Assembly (NCBI RefSeq): GCF_000023905.1
Contig: NC_013192.1
Coordinates: 1,116,001 to 1,180,000 of the forward strand
Direction of reading: 5' to 3'
From: Leptotrichia buccalis C-1013-b
GTDB lineage: Bacteria > Fusobacteriota > Fusobacteriia > Fusobacteriales > Leptotrichiaceae
Length of the DNA stretch: 64,000 bases
Shown here: piece by piece, positions 45,326 through 53,662 of the stretch
How positions within the stretch are numbered: the first letter of the stretch is position 1
Layout: each line of letters begins with the position of its first letter
Notes under the pieces: generated by a model
Database searches by the model: none
What the model saw: the letters and a program-made list of their open reading frames with translations, nothing else
Told to the model about the DNA's origin: nothing
Position numbers and translations under genes: made by a program

Positions 45326-45835
45326 ATGTACAACTTTATACCTGAAAGAAAGAATAAAATAGAAAAAAGTGAAAGTTTAGAGAAGAATTTAAGTGTAGAA
45401 GAATTATTTTTAAAAGATATTGATGAAGAATTTGTGGATAATTTAGAAAAAGAGAAAACACTGAAAAAATTTTTAGAAAACGATAAATTTAAAGAAATAA
45501 TTTCTGATATAGAAACAGAAGAAAAAGGAATGTTAAATCTGGCTCAGTTTAAAAGATTTTACGATTTTATAAAAGAAAAAAAATTTGATCTTCATGATAA
45601 AGAAAAAAAAGTAAAAGATTTTATTGAGAAACAAAGAGAGAGAAAAATTGCAACAAAATTTTATGAGTTTGTAAAGGAAGAATTTATTGAAAAACCTTTA
45701 AAAACAAAAGAAAAAGAATTAACTGATGAATTTAGAAAATCAGAATCTAAAAAAAATAAACAAAATTTCCAAGTATTAGAAAAATATTTGTTGTATATTT
45801 TTGGGAAAAAAAGAATGGAAAAAGAATTTAGATAA
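45326..45835 (+). CDS. Small helical protein, candidate Cas11-like subunit
   Basis: 169 residues, charged and almost wholly helical, starting MYNFIPERKNKIEKS. No RAMP loop. Type III complexes have a small helical subunit (Cas11/Csm2/Cmr5) of about this size between the backbone genes, and position and composition fit, but I see no motif that proves it. GGAG lies before the ATG and the RAMP gene follows after 24 bases. Confidence 0.5.
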   Translation: MYNFIPERKNKIEKSESLEKNLSVEELFLKDIDEEFVDNLEKEKTLKKFLENDKFKEIISDIETEEKGMLNLAQFKRFYDFIKEKKFDLHDKEKKVKDFIEKQRERKIATKFYEFVKEEFIEKPLKTKEKELTDEFRKSESKKNKQNFQVLEKYLLYIFGKKRMEKEFR

Positions 45836-45859
45836 AGTAAAGGAAACGGAGGAAGAATA

Positions 45860-46675
45860 ATGGATTTTTCAACATTTAAAAATAAATATATCTTAACAGG
45901 GAAAATAGTTGTTTTGAATGCTCTACATATAGGAAGTGGAAGAGAAAAAGATGATAGAGATGCCCCTTTTATATCATTAGATGATGATAAAAATTTTTAT
46001 ATTCCTGGATCAACTTTTAGAGGATATTTAAGCACAAAATTAGAAAGATTTTTAGATAGTGGGAATGGATTTAAAATAAAAAATAATGGCGAAGAATTAA
46101 ATGAAGCTGATGTAAAATTGATATTTGGATATACTAACTTAGATAAAGAAAAAAATTTAGATGTAAAAAAAAGAGTTGTAGCGAAGTTTTTAAATAAAAA
46201 AATAGAAGAAATCGGAGAAGAAGAAGTTAATAAAAATCTAAAAGACTTGAAATCTTTGGCTGGAAGAATACATATATCTGACATGCCTGTATTAAAAGAT
46301 GTCAAATATGTAACAAGAGATGGAATAAAAATTGATAGAAATACAGGAGCTACTAAAAAAGGAGCAAAATTTGATTATGATGTAGTTCCCGCAGGAACAG
46401 AATTTGACTTAAATATTGAATTGGAAAATATAGAAAATTACCAATTGGATTTAATAGGATTGGCGTTAAATGATATTTTAAAAGATAACGGTGATTTATT
46501 TGGTGGTAAAACTTCAAGAGGAATTGGAAAATGTAGATTAAAAGATTTAAAAATGAAGTATGTAACATCAGATGATAAAGAAAAATTGAAAAAATATATT
46601 TTTGAAGGAAAATTTCCATATGAAATTAAAGAGCAAGAAAAAATATTTAAAACAGAGAATCTTAGTTTAGATTAG
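45860..46675 (+). CDS. Csm3-like RAMP (Cas7 backbone subunit)
   Basis: 271 residues. The start LTGKIVVLNALHIGSG and the loop YIPGSTFRGYLSTKL match Csm3. Asp residues in DDRDAPFI sit where Csm3 places its target-cleaving Asp, so this subunit may cut target RNA every 6 bases. The closing loop is FGGKTSRGIGKC. GGAGGAA lies before the ATG. With the next RAMP it would form the crRNA-holding backbone. Confidence 0.78.
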   Translation: MDFSTFKNKYILTGKIVVLNALHIGSGREKDDRDAPFISLDDDKNFYIPGSTFRGYLSTKLERFLDSGNGFKIKNNGEELNEADVKLIFGYTNLDKEKNLDVKKRVVAKFLNKKIEEIGEEEVNKNLKDLKSLAGRIHISDMPVLKDVKYVTRDGIKIDRNTGATKKGAKFDYDVVPAGTEFDLNIELENIENYQLDLIGLALNDILKDNGDLFGGKTSRGIGKCRLKDLKMKYVTSDDKEKLKKYIFEGKFPYEIKEQEKIFKTENLSLD

Positions 46676-46685
46676 GAGAAGAAAA

Positions 46686-47591
46686 ATGGAAAAAGAATTT
46701 TTAAAATTAGAAAATAAATTGGTTTTAGAATTAGAAATTGAACCTATTTCTCCTTTAATTATAAAATTGGGAGATGGTTCTGAAGAAGAAAATAGCAATA
46801 AAGAAAAAAGTGAAAGTGTAATATCATTTGTGACTTCAGATTCTCCAAGAGGGAATTTAGTGGAATATGATAAAAATAAAAAAAATAAAGATTCTAGAGA
46901 AGGAGAAATATTTATTCCTGGTTCTACATTAAGAGGATTATTTAGAGAAAAATTTAATAAAATTTACGATATAATAAAAGATGATGAATCAAATTTTAAA
47001 GAAAAAAACAAAAATCATAGAGAAGTTAATAATTTATTTGGTTGGATAGAAGGAGAAGAAGCTCAAAAAGGTAGAATTTTTATAGAAGATGCTTATCTTG
47101 AAAAAGAGGAATTGAGAAAAAATTTTTATTTAAAAAATATTGACGAAGCATTGAGTGAAGTGATAATGAAAAGAGACATAACTCCAATAGATCAGTTTAC
47201 TGGAAAAGCAGTTGTACCACTAAACTATGAATGTACAATGGAAAAATTTGAAACAGAATTGATTATAAATAATATTAGTTTGGAAGAAATGAAAAATATT
47301 TATTTTATTTTAAGAGATAGCTACTTAGGAGAAATTAGATTAGGAAATTCTAAAACAAGAGGATTTGGACAAGTAAAATTTAATATTAAAAGTATGGTTA
47401 TTGAAAATTATAGAGATAAAACAAAATTTGTAGTTAATTTAAAGAATTATTTCGAGATTGATTTTTTTAATTCAATAAAATTAGGAAATGAATTTTTAAA
47501 AGAAAATTTGAGGTTAAAAAAAGAATTTAAAGAAATAAATGTAAAAAATCCAAATGAGTTTATAAAGGCACTTTTTAGAGAGGTGGAATAA
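46686..47591 (+). CDS. RAMP protein, second Cas7-like subunit
   Basis: 301 residues. The segment FIPGSTLRGLFREKF and the Gly-rich end GNSKTRGFGQVKF define the RAMP fold. It is related to the preceding Csm3-like protein but has an acidic insertion (EEENSNKEKSES) after the first strand and a long C-terminal tail of about 60 residues. It overlaps the next gene by one base (TAATG). Confidence 0.75.
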   Translation: MEKEFLKLENKLVLELEIEPISPLIIKLGDGSEEENSNKEKSESVISFVTSDSPRGNLVEYDKNKKNKDSREGEIFIPGSTLRGLFREKFNKIYDIIKDDESNFKEKNKNHREVNNLFGWIEGEEAQKGRIFIEDAYLEKEELRKNFYLKNIDEALSEVIMKRDITPIDQFTGKAVVPLNYECTMEKFETELIINNISLEEMKNIYFILRDSYLGEIRLGNSKTRGFGQVKFNIKSMVIENYRDKTKFVVNLKNYFEIDFFNSIKLGNEFLKENLRLKKEFKEINVKNPNEFIKALFREVE

Positions 47592-48016
47592 TGGAATTTA
47601 AAAAATTTGATAAAGAGAAAATGAAAGAAGAATTACGAAATGATATTTATAATTTAGTTTATATAAACTATGAAAAAGAAAATGGAATAAAAATATTTAA
47701 AAATGAAGGAAATGCTTTAAATTTACTATCTGAAAGTGACTTTGAAAATTTTTATAAGATTTACCTTTTTAATAATAATTTTATGAAAACAATTTATCAA
47801 TTTGGAGAAGACGATTACAGGTATTCAGAAGTAAATTCAGAAGACTTTGATGAAAATACTAAAAAGTTTAGAGAAATATTGATAAAAATTAAAGAAAATC
47901 CAGATGGGAAAAAAGTTAATCGTTTAAAAGTTTTAACTGGAGAAAATAAAATTACTAAAAAAGAGATTGTTCAGTTTCTAGAATTTTTGGGAGGTGAAAA
48001 AAATGGGAAAAAATAA
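47591..48016 (+). CDS. Small protein of the type III operon, unknown role
   Basis: 141 residues, highly charged and helical. Its ATG shares one base with the previous stop, and its end overlaps the next gene by 14 bases, so translation is tightly coupled. It could be a second small subunit (Csx19- or Cas11-like) or a linker protein. No motif is seen to decide. Confidence 0.55.
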   Translation: MEFKKFDKEKMKEELRNDIYNLVYINYEKENGIKIFKNEGNALNLLSESDFENFYKIYLFNNNFMKTIYQFGEDDYRYSEVNSEDFDENTKKFREILIKIKENPDGKKVNRLKVLTGENKITKKEIVQFLEFLGGEKNGKK

Positions 48017-49766
48017 TGTGATTCCAATAAAACAATATCCATATAATTTTGTATCACTTGGAGAAAAAGTTATAGATAGAGGAAAAAGAGAAGTAGGAAC
48101 AAATACTGGAAAATTTAAATGTAAATTAATTACGAAAAGTCCTTTGTTTATAGGTGGGAAAAAAATAGATGACGCAGGTCATACTTTAGAATATTTTTAT
48201 AAAGAAAATGAAAGATTGACTATTCCAGCAAGTTCCTTAAAAGGAGCAATAAGGAATATAGTAGATGTTTTAACAAATAGTGTAATTAGAAATATTGAAG
48301 ATGAAAGATTGGAAGAAAGATTAAAACCTAATAGAGAAAGTATAGTTAAATATGGAATAATAGAATCCCTTCCTAAAGATGGGGAAGATGGTATTATTAG
48401 ATTGGCTCATAGGGTAAAAGTGAAAAAGGAAATTTTATCTAAAAAATCTCCTACTTATGATAAAAAAGGTAAGATATATAAAATTTATATGAAAGAAAAA
48501 ATAAAAAAAATTGATAAAATAGAAACAGAAAAAGAATACCAAGAATTATTAGGAAAAAAAGATGGGAAAGGTGTAATTACAGTAACAATATGGGTTGCTT
48601 CTGAAAGACCGAAAGAAAAATATGAAAAAATACTAGTCAAAACAAATGAAATATTATACCGTTTTACTAAGAAGGAACTTGAAGATATAGAATATCTCAT
48701 CAAACAAAGAAGTGATAGAGATAAAAAAGAAAATAAAGATTTTTATTATAAAAGTAGAAAAGGCGGAAGTGAGAAAAATTTTTTCAAGTTAAAAGTTGGT
48801 GATCCGATCATAATGTATAAAAAAAATACTAAAGATGATATGGTTCATTTAGTTTTTTCTGAAATACCTAGAATAAGATATAAATTTTCTCCATTAGATT
48901 TAGTCCCAAAAAAGTTTCAACCTAGTGATTCATTGGAAAAATTATCTTTTTCAGAAAAATTATTTGGAACAATAGGGGATAATACCAAAAAAGATAATAA
49001 TAAAGAGGGTGATTTAGTTGCTTTAGAAGGAAGAGTATTTTTTGAAGATGCTAAAATAATTAATAAAAATCCTAAAATAATAAATAATGGGAAATTAGTT
49101 ATATTAAAACCTTTTGGAGAACCTCATCCTACACAGGTATCTTTTTATTTAAATAGAAAAGATTACAATAGTAATGCAGAAGAAGGAATATTTATAAAAG
49201 GAAGAAAATTTTATTGGCATCATAGAGATAAAATAGAAAAAGATTTTAAAACATTTTCTAACTCAATAACAATGAATAGTAGAGAAAAATATAATTCAAG
49301 TTTAGAATTATTAGATTATGGAAATGAATTTGAATTTGATGTTCATTTTGAAAATTTAATGGATTCAGAGCTTGGAGTATTAATTTATGCTTTAGAACTA
49401 GAAAATGGATTATTACATAAAATAGGTAGAGGAAAAGCATTTGGATTTGGAAGTTGTAAAATAATAATTGAAGAATTTAATTTGGAAAATAGAAATAAAT
49501 ATAGTAATTTTTCAGAAAGTATATTTGAAAGTGGCAAAAAAGAAAAATATATTAATAAAGCAAAAGAAAAGTATATTAATGAAAGAGCTAATGTTGAAGA
49601 ATTAAAAATAATACTTTCACAAACAAATAATCTAGATTTTAGTAAAAGTCCTTTTCCAGAAGAAAATGGTAGAACTCCAGGGAAAAATACACTAAATTGG
49701 TTTTTAAACAAAAAATCAAAAGGAGAATTAATTTTAGAAGGAATATTAAAAATATCTGGAAAATAA
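48003..49766 (+). CDS. Large RAMP protein, TIGR03986-like
   Basis: 587 residues. I chose the ATG at 48003 behind GGAGGTG; a GTG three codons earlier overlaps that site. The opening PYNFVSLGEKVIDR and TIPASSLKGAIRNIVD recall the TIGR03986 CRISPR RAMP family, and the closing loop IGRGKAFGFGSCK completes the fold. A middle insertion of about 250 residues separates them. In related loci this protein is with Cas10 and fused RAMPs; its exact place in the complex is not known to me. Confidence 0.72.
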   Translation: MGKNNVIPIKQYPYNFVSLGEKVIDRGKREVGTNTGKFKCKLITKSPLFIGGKKIDDAGHTLEYFYKENERLTIPASSLKGAIRNIVDVLTNSVIRNIEDERLEERLKPNRESIVKYGIIESLPKDGEDGIIRLAHRVKVKKEILSKKSPTYDKKGKIYKIYMKEKIKKIDKIETEKEYQELLGKKDGKGVITVTIWVASERPKEKYEKILVKTNEILYRFTKKELEDIEYLIKQRSDRDKKENKDFYYKSRKGGSEKNFFKLKVGDPIIMYKKNTKDDMVHLVFSEIPRIRYKFSPLDLVPKKFQPSDSLEKLSFSEKLFGTIGDNTKKDNNKEGDLVALEGRVFFEDAKIINKNPKIINNGKLVILKPFGEPHPTQVSFYLNRKDYNSNAEEGIFIKGRKFYWHHRDKIEKDFKTFSNSITMNSREKYNSSLELLDYGNEFEFDVHFENLMDSELGVLIYALELENGLLHKIGRGKAFGFGSCKIIIEEFNLENRNKYSNFSESIFESGKKEKYINKAKEKYINERANVEELKIILSQTNNLDFSKSPFPEENGRTPGKNTLNWFLNKKSKGELILEGILKISGK

Positions 49767-49799
49767 AAATTAAGAAAAATATTGAAAGGATAGTTATCA

Positions 49800-50450
49800 G
49801 TGAAATACTCAATATTAAAATTCAAAAGAAACGAAAAGCATACAATGAGAGACCTAGAAAAATTAAGAGGTTTTTTGGCAGATAAATATAAAGAAAATGT
49901 GTTATTCCATAATCATTTATCAGACGGATATAATTATTCGTATCCTAAGTTGCAGTATAAATTGATTACTAATATGCTTTCTGTGATGGGAATTGGTGAA
50001 GATGTTACTGAGATAAATAAGAAACTTTTTGAAGAAATTGATTATTTGAATATTGATGGGAATTTGATTTTTGATATTCAGAAAGAAATTGAAATTTTTG
50101 ATGATGAAATAGAGTTTATGGGGGATAAAATGTATGAATATAGATTTGTGACGCCGTATTTACCATTAAATGACAAAAATTTTTCTAAATACTTGAGGAG
50201 AGAGTACACATTGGAACAAGCAATTACGAATAACATTTTAGAAGTATTAAAAGGTTTGGGAATTTGGCTTGAGAAAGAAAATAAAATTTATGTTTCGGCA
50301 GATTTGCAAATAACTTCAAGAGATTTGAAAAATGTAAATATGATAGCGTTTATCGGAAATTTTTATACAAACATAAAATTTCCAGATTATTTCTCACTTG
50401 GAAAAAGAAAAAATTTAGGTTATGGAACGTTTGTGAAAGTTGAGAAATAA
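49800..50450 (+). CDS. Cas6b-like protein
   Basis: 216 residues. The pattern LRGFLADKY...VLFHNHLSDG, YPKLQYKLI, then YRFVTPYLPLN and the closing SLGKRKNLGYGTFVKV fits the Cas6b-like group of crRNA-processing proteins. The His residues in FHNHLSDG are candidate catalytic or RNA-binding residues. The start is a GTG at 49800 behind GAAAGGA. It is the last gene of the operon, before the hairpin at 50502. Two Cas6-type proteins in one operon suggest two repeat types, or one that has become a structural part. Confidence 0.7.
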   Translation: MKYSILKFKRNEKHTMRDLEKLRGFLADKYKENVLFHNHLSDGYNYSYPKLQYKLITNMLSVMGIGEDVTEINKKLFEEIDYLNIDGNLIFDIQKEIEIFDDEIEFMGDKMYEYRFVTPYLPLNDKNFSKYLRREYTLEQAITNNILEVLKGLGIWLEKENKIYVSADLQITSRDLKNVNMIAFIGNFYTNIKFPDYFSLGKRKNLGYGTFVKVEK

Positions 50451-50501
50451 ATTTTTATGAAATTACATGAAACTAAATATTTTTAATTGATAAAACTAAA
50501 T

Positions 50502-50550
50502 AGATATGGTAAAATGAATATGGTTATTATTACCATATCTTTATATTTTA
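50502..50550 (+). terminator. Terminator of the type III effector operon
   Basis: An 11-bp stem (AGATATGGTAA at 50502-50512 with TTACCATATCT at 50530-50540) followed by TTATATTTTA. A second partial copy (ATATGGTTA) in the loop allows an alternative fold. Confidence 0.6.
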
Positions 50551-50731
50551 ATTGTAATTTCTTTTACTTGCAAAGTAGCTAAAATAAAGGAATTGGGAAA
50601 TAAAAAAGTTACGGAAATAAGTGGAAAAACAATAAAAATCTTGTCATATATCTGTTAATTTTAATAGAGTTAGATTCTCAAAAAAACTCTATAAGAGTTG
50701 AAAATAAAGAGTCTGCTCTGTAGAACGGATA

Positions 50732-50765
50732 AAAGAAGAGAATCCAGTAGAATAAGGATTGAAAA
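50732..50765 (+). repeat. Solitary CRISPR-like repeat B (degenerate)
   Basis: AAAGAAG, GAATCCA and AAGGATTGAAA match repeat A (38425-38461) at 29 of 34 positions in the same orientation. Its 3' end is ATTGAAAA instead of ATTGAAAC, so it would be a decayed copy. With repeat A it flanks the effector operon, 12.3 kb apart. Confidence 0.5.
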
Positions 50766-50839
50766 AAGAAAAGATTTGGAAATTTGGATTGAAAAAAATA
50801 AAGCGAAATATACTGATGAAATTTATGGAGATTTAATCT

Positions 50840-51571
50840 ATGAAAATTATAATATCACCAAGCAAAACTAAAAAAATTAACAATTTTCCAATAAAAGATA
50901 GTGGCTCTTTGACTGAAAAAGAGCCTTTTTATCTAGAAATAACAAAGGAAATTATTGAAAAAATAAAAACCTTTTCTGTAGAGGAAATTGAGAAAAAGTT
51001 TAAATTAAAAAATGAAAAGGCACAAAAGTTATTGGAATTTTATAAAAATTATGAAAACGAGAAAAGTGGAAATGCTTTGACAAGCTATACTGGTGTTGCG
51101 TATAAGGCTATAAAGATTGAAACACTTGATAAAAATGATTTTGAATATTTGGAATCGCATCTGGTTATTTTGTCTGCTTTGTATGGGGTTTTGACGCCTT
51201 ATACAAATGTGAAGGAATATCGGCTTGATATGACAAATTCAATTTTTGAAAGTAAGTCGCTTTATGAGGTTTGGAAATCAAGTGTAAATGAATATTTTGA
51301 AAAGGAAGACATTATTTTAAATCTTGCCTCAAAGGAATATTCTAAACTTATAAACCCTGATAAATTGATTAATTTTGAGTTTTGGGAAGATTCAAATGGG
51401 AAATTAAAGCAAGTGAGTACAAACTCGAAGAAAATGAGAGGCTTTACTCTAAATTATATTGTGAAAAATAAGATTAGTGATGTGAAAAAATTGAGAAATA
51501 TTACTTTGGATGGATATGTTTTTGATGAGAATATGTCGGATGAGAGAAAATTTGTTTATGTGAAGAAATAA
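50840..51571 (+). CDS. yaaA: YaaA family (DUF328) protein
   Basis: 243 residues, the usual size. The start MKIIISPSKTKK, the LDLTPYTNVKEYRLDM-type block (here VLTPYTNVKEYRLDM) and the end MRGFTLNYIVKNKI are diagnostic. In E. coli YaaA protects DNA from peroxide damage and can bind DNA. It lies between the CRISPR operon and a broken HNH-ATPase pair and has its own terminator at 51581-51612; it is probably not part of either system. Confidence 0.9.
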   Translation: MKIIISPSKTKKINNFPIKDSGSLTEKEPFYLEITKEIIEKIKTFSVEEIEKKFKLKNEKAQKLLEFYKNYENEKSGNALTSYTGVAYKAIKIETLDKNDFEYLESHLVILSALYGVLTPYTNVKEYRLDMTNSIFESKSLYEVWKSSVNEYFEKEDIILNLASKEYSKLINPDKLINFEFWEDSNGKLKQVSTNSKKMRGFTLNYIVKNKISDVKKLRNITLDGYVFDENMSDERKFVYVKK

Positions 51572-51580
51572 TAAATTTGA

Positions 51581-51612
51581 AAAAAAGAGGATTTTTATTT
51601 TCCTCTTTTTTT
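51581..51612 (+). terminator. Intrinsic terminator after yaaA
   Basis: Stem AAAAAAGAGGA with TCCTCTTTTTT around an 8-9-base loop, followed by more T residues. A strong classical terminator. Confidence 0.88.
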
Positions 51613-51714
51613 GTTAATAGTAATAGAAATTATTGATGAAATATAGTATACTGGATTAAGAAAAATTAGAAATTATAAAATTGTAGATTTTTAAATTTTG
51701 TAAATGGATAAAAG

Positions 51715-52748
51715 ATGATAAAAATAGACATAGATGAGAGAAAGTGGAAGAAAATAAAAGAAGAACATTCGGAATGGTATTGTAAAAAAATATTTCCTAG
51801 AATAAAAAAAGCATTTGAAGAATTAAAAAAACTATATGAAGATAAATTTTCTGACTATGAAGAGTTCGAAAGACATATAGAAATGCTAAAAAAAATAGTA
51901 GCAGAAGAGAAAGAGTTTGTTATAAAAGAAGAATTATTTTTGGATTATAAAATTAACGAAATAGAAAAATTAAGAAATTTAATGCAAAAAGTAGGAAAGA
52001 AAAAAAGTGTTTTAGAAGTATGTTTTGATAAATTAAAAATACCTAAAAAGTATTTGCCGAATCAACTTTTTTGTTATAAGAAATTATACGAAGAAGGAAA
52101 ATGGAGTAGACATAAGTTATTATCATTAATGGGAATAGAAGTATGTCCATATTGTCAAAGAAACTATATTAGTAGTTATGGCAAGAAAACAATAGCAGAT
52201 TTGGATCATTTTTATCCAAAATCATTATATCCCATTTTTAGCTTTGTCTTTGTATAATTTCATACCTAGTTGCCAAGTTTGTAATAGCAGATTTAAAGGA
52301 TATAAAGACAAGGGTGTTTCTGTATATCCGTATAAGGAAAGTTTTGATGAATTAGGAGTAAAATTTAAGACTTCAAAAGAAGTTATATATGAAATTTTAG
52401 GAGAAAAGGATTCCGATTTTTATGTAAAAATTGACTATGAAAATCTTAAAAATAAAGAAGACGTAGAAAAAAGTAAAGAATAGTATTGAAAATTTGGGAT
52501 TGGATAGAGTATATAAAAAATCGCATAATCAGTATATTCAAAATTTACTATATAATATTGAAAAATATCCAGAAAATTATTTGGAAAATTGTGTAGAAAT
52601 GTTTGAAAGTAATGTTGATAAGAAAAAACAGCTTGAAGAATATTTTAAAGATATTGTGAAAGAGCCGTATAGAAAAAGAATAGAAAATGGAGAGCCTTTG
52701 GCAAAATTAACTAAAGATATCTTAGAAGAATTTGATATAAAAATTTAA
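51715..52748 (+). pseudogene. HNH endonuclease gene of an HNH-ATPase defence pair, two frameshifts
   Basis: Three consecutive frames read as one protein of about 344 residues. Frame 1 (51715-52235) has CPYCQRNYI and ADLDHFYPKSLYPIF. Frame 2 (from about 52236) has LALSLYNFIPSCQVCNSRF. Frame 3 (from about 52470) has NSIENLGLDRVYKK. Two CxxC pairs around DH and N form a zinc-HNH site as in PtuB-like nucleases. The shifts fall in a T5A stretch at 52235-52240 and an A6 run at 52467-52472, each consistent with one extra base. It is followed after 12 bases by the ATPase, so the pair resembles Septu-like systems with reversed gene order. Confidence 0.7.
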
Positions 52749-52760
52749 GGAGGATATGAA

Positions 52761-53662
52761 ATGTTTCCGATATATATGTGGGTAAAAGGATATAAAGGGC
52801 TAGAAAATTTTGGAATTACTTTTGATAATAATTATAAAATTACTTTTGAAGATAGAATAATAATTAATAAAGCAAAAACTGATAATAATATAGAAAATTT
52901 TTATTCTATTGATAAAACAATAGGAAATATAGATAGTGTTAATTTGTTGATTGGGAAAAATGGGAGTGGGAAGACAAGTATTTTACAAGTATTAGGCTTT
53001 GGAGATTCTAAATTAGGAATTTTAGAAGGAGATGATTTAGATGAAGAAGACTTCCTTCCCTATAGAAATAGTACGAATAGTATGATTCTCTATAAATTTA
53101 CGAATGACAAAAATTTTATTCTTGAAATACGTGAAAAAGATGGGTTTAGAAAATTAATCTTTATAAAGGTAGGAAAAGATAAAAAAATAACAATAGAAAA
53201 CAAAACAGAACATTATTATGATAACATAAAAAAAATAGGAATGATAAAGTTTTCATTAAAAAAGAAAATTATGAACACTGATTTAAGAAGATTGAATTTT
53301 ATTAGTGAGTATCGAAGAAAAGATAGTATTCATAAATTAAATATGGGATTTGGAAATGGAAGTAAAAAAAATATATATAATTATTTAACCAATATAAATC
53401 GAAAAAATAATGATAATTTTGAAAATGCATATCTAGTACTACTAATTCCTAATTTATATGAAAAATTTAAAGAATATTTAGAAAATATAGAGTATTCAGA
53501 TATAGATTTAAATATAATTGATGATACTTTTAAGTTATATAATATAAACAAAAGTAATTCAAAGGATATTATTGTAAATAATTATTTGAATTTTCTTTAT
53601 TTAGCAAAAATATTGAGAGATTTTGATAAAAAATCAAAAAAAAAAATTATTGAAAAAAGAAA
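52761..53662 (+). pseudogene. N-terminal half of an AAA defence ATPase, cut at an insertion sequence
   Basis: About 300 native codons. The N-terminus MFPIYMWVKGYKGLENFGI and Walker A LLIGKNGSGKTS (about residue 70) are typical of SMC/RecF-like defence ATPases. The chain goes on through a helical region to KKIIEKRKD, where the ISLre2-type element starts; a further 36 codons come from the element. No signature, Walker B or switch follows after the element. These parts exist in the fragment at 37351-38424. GGAGG lies before the ATG. Confidence 0.75.

Larger units (their letters stand above)
50451..50839. other. Intergenic region with repeat and coding remnants
   Basis: About 390 bases between the cas operon and yaaA. 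It holds the terminator at 50502-50550 and CRISPR-like repeat B at 50732-50765. Two open stretches look faintly coding but lack starts: one ending at 50658 (CKVAKIKELGNKKVTEIS) and one running through repeat B into yaaA (IRIEKRKDLEIW, AKYTDEIYGDLIYEN). They may be relics of genes. Confidence 0.4.

Noticed and set aside
50773-50800. A third GGATTGAAA near repeat B, 30 bases downstream
   Set aside because: Only the last 9-10 bases agree with the CRISPR-like repeat, the spacing is too short for repeat plus spacer, and it lies in a stretch with coding-like character. Not counted as an array.
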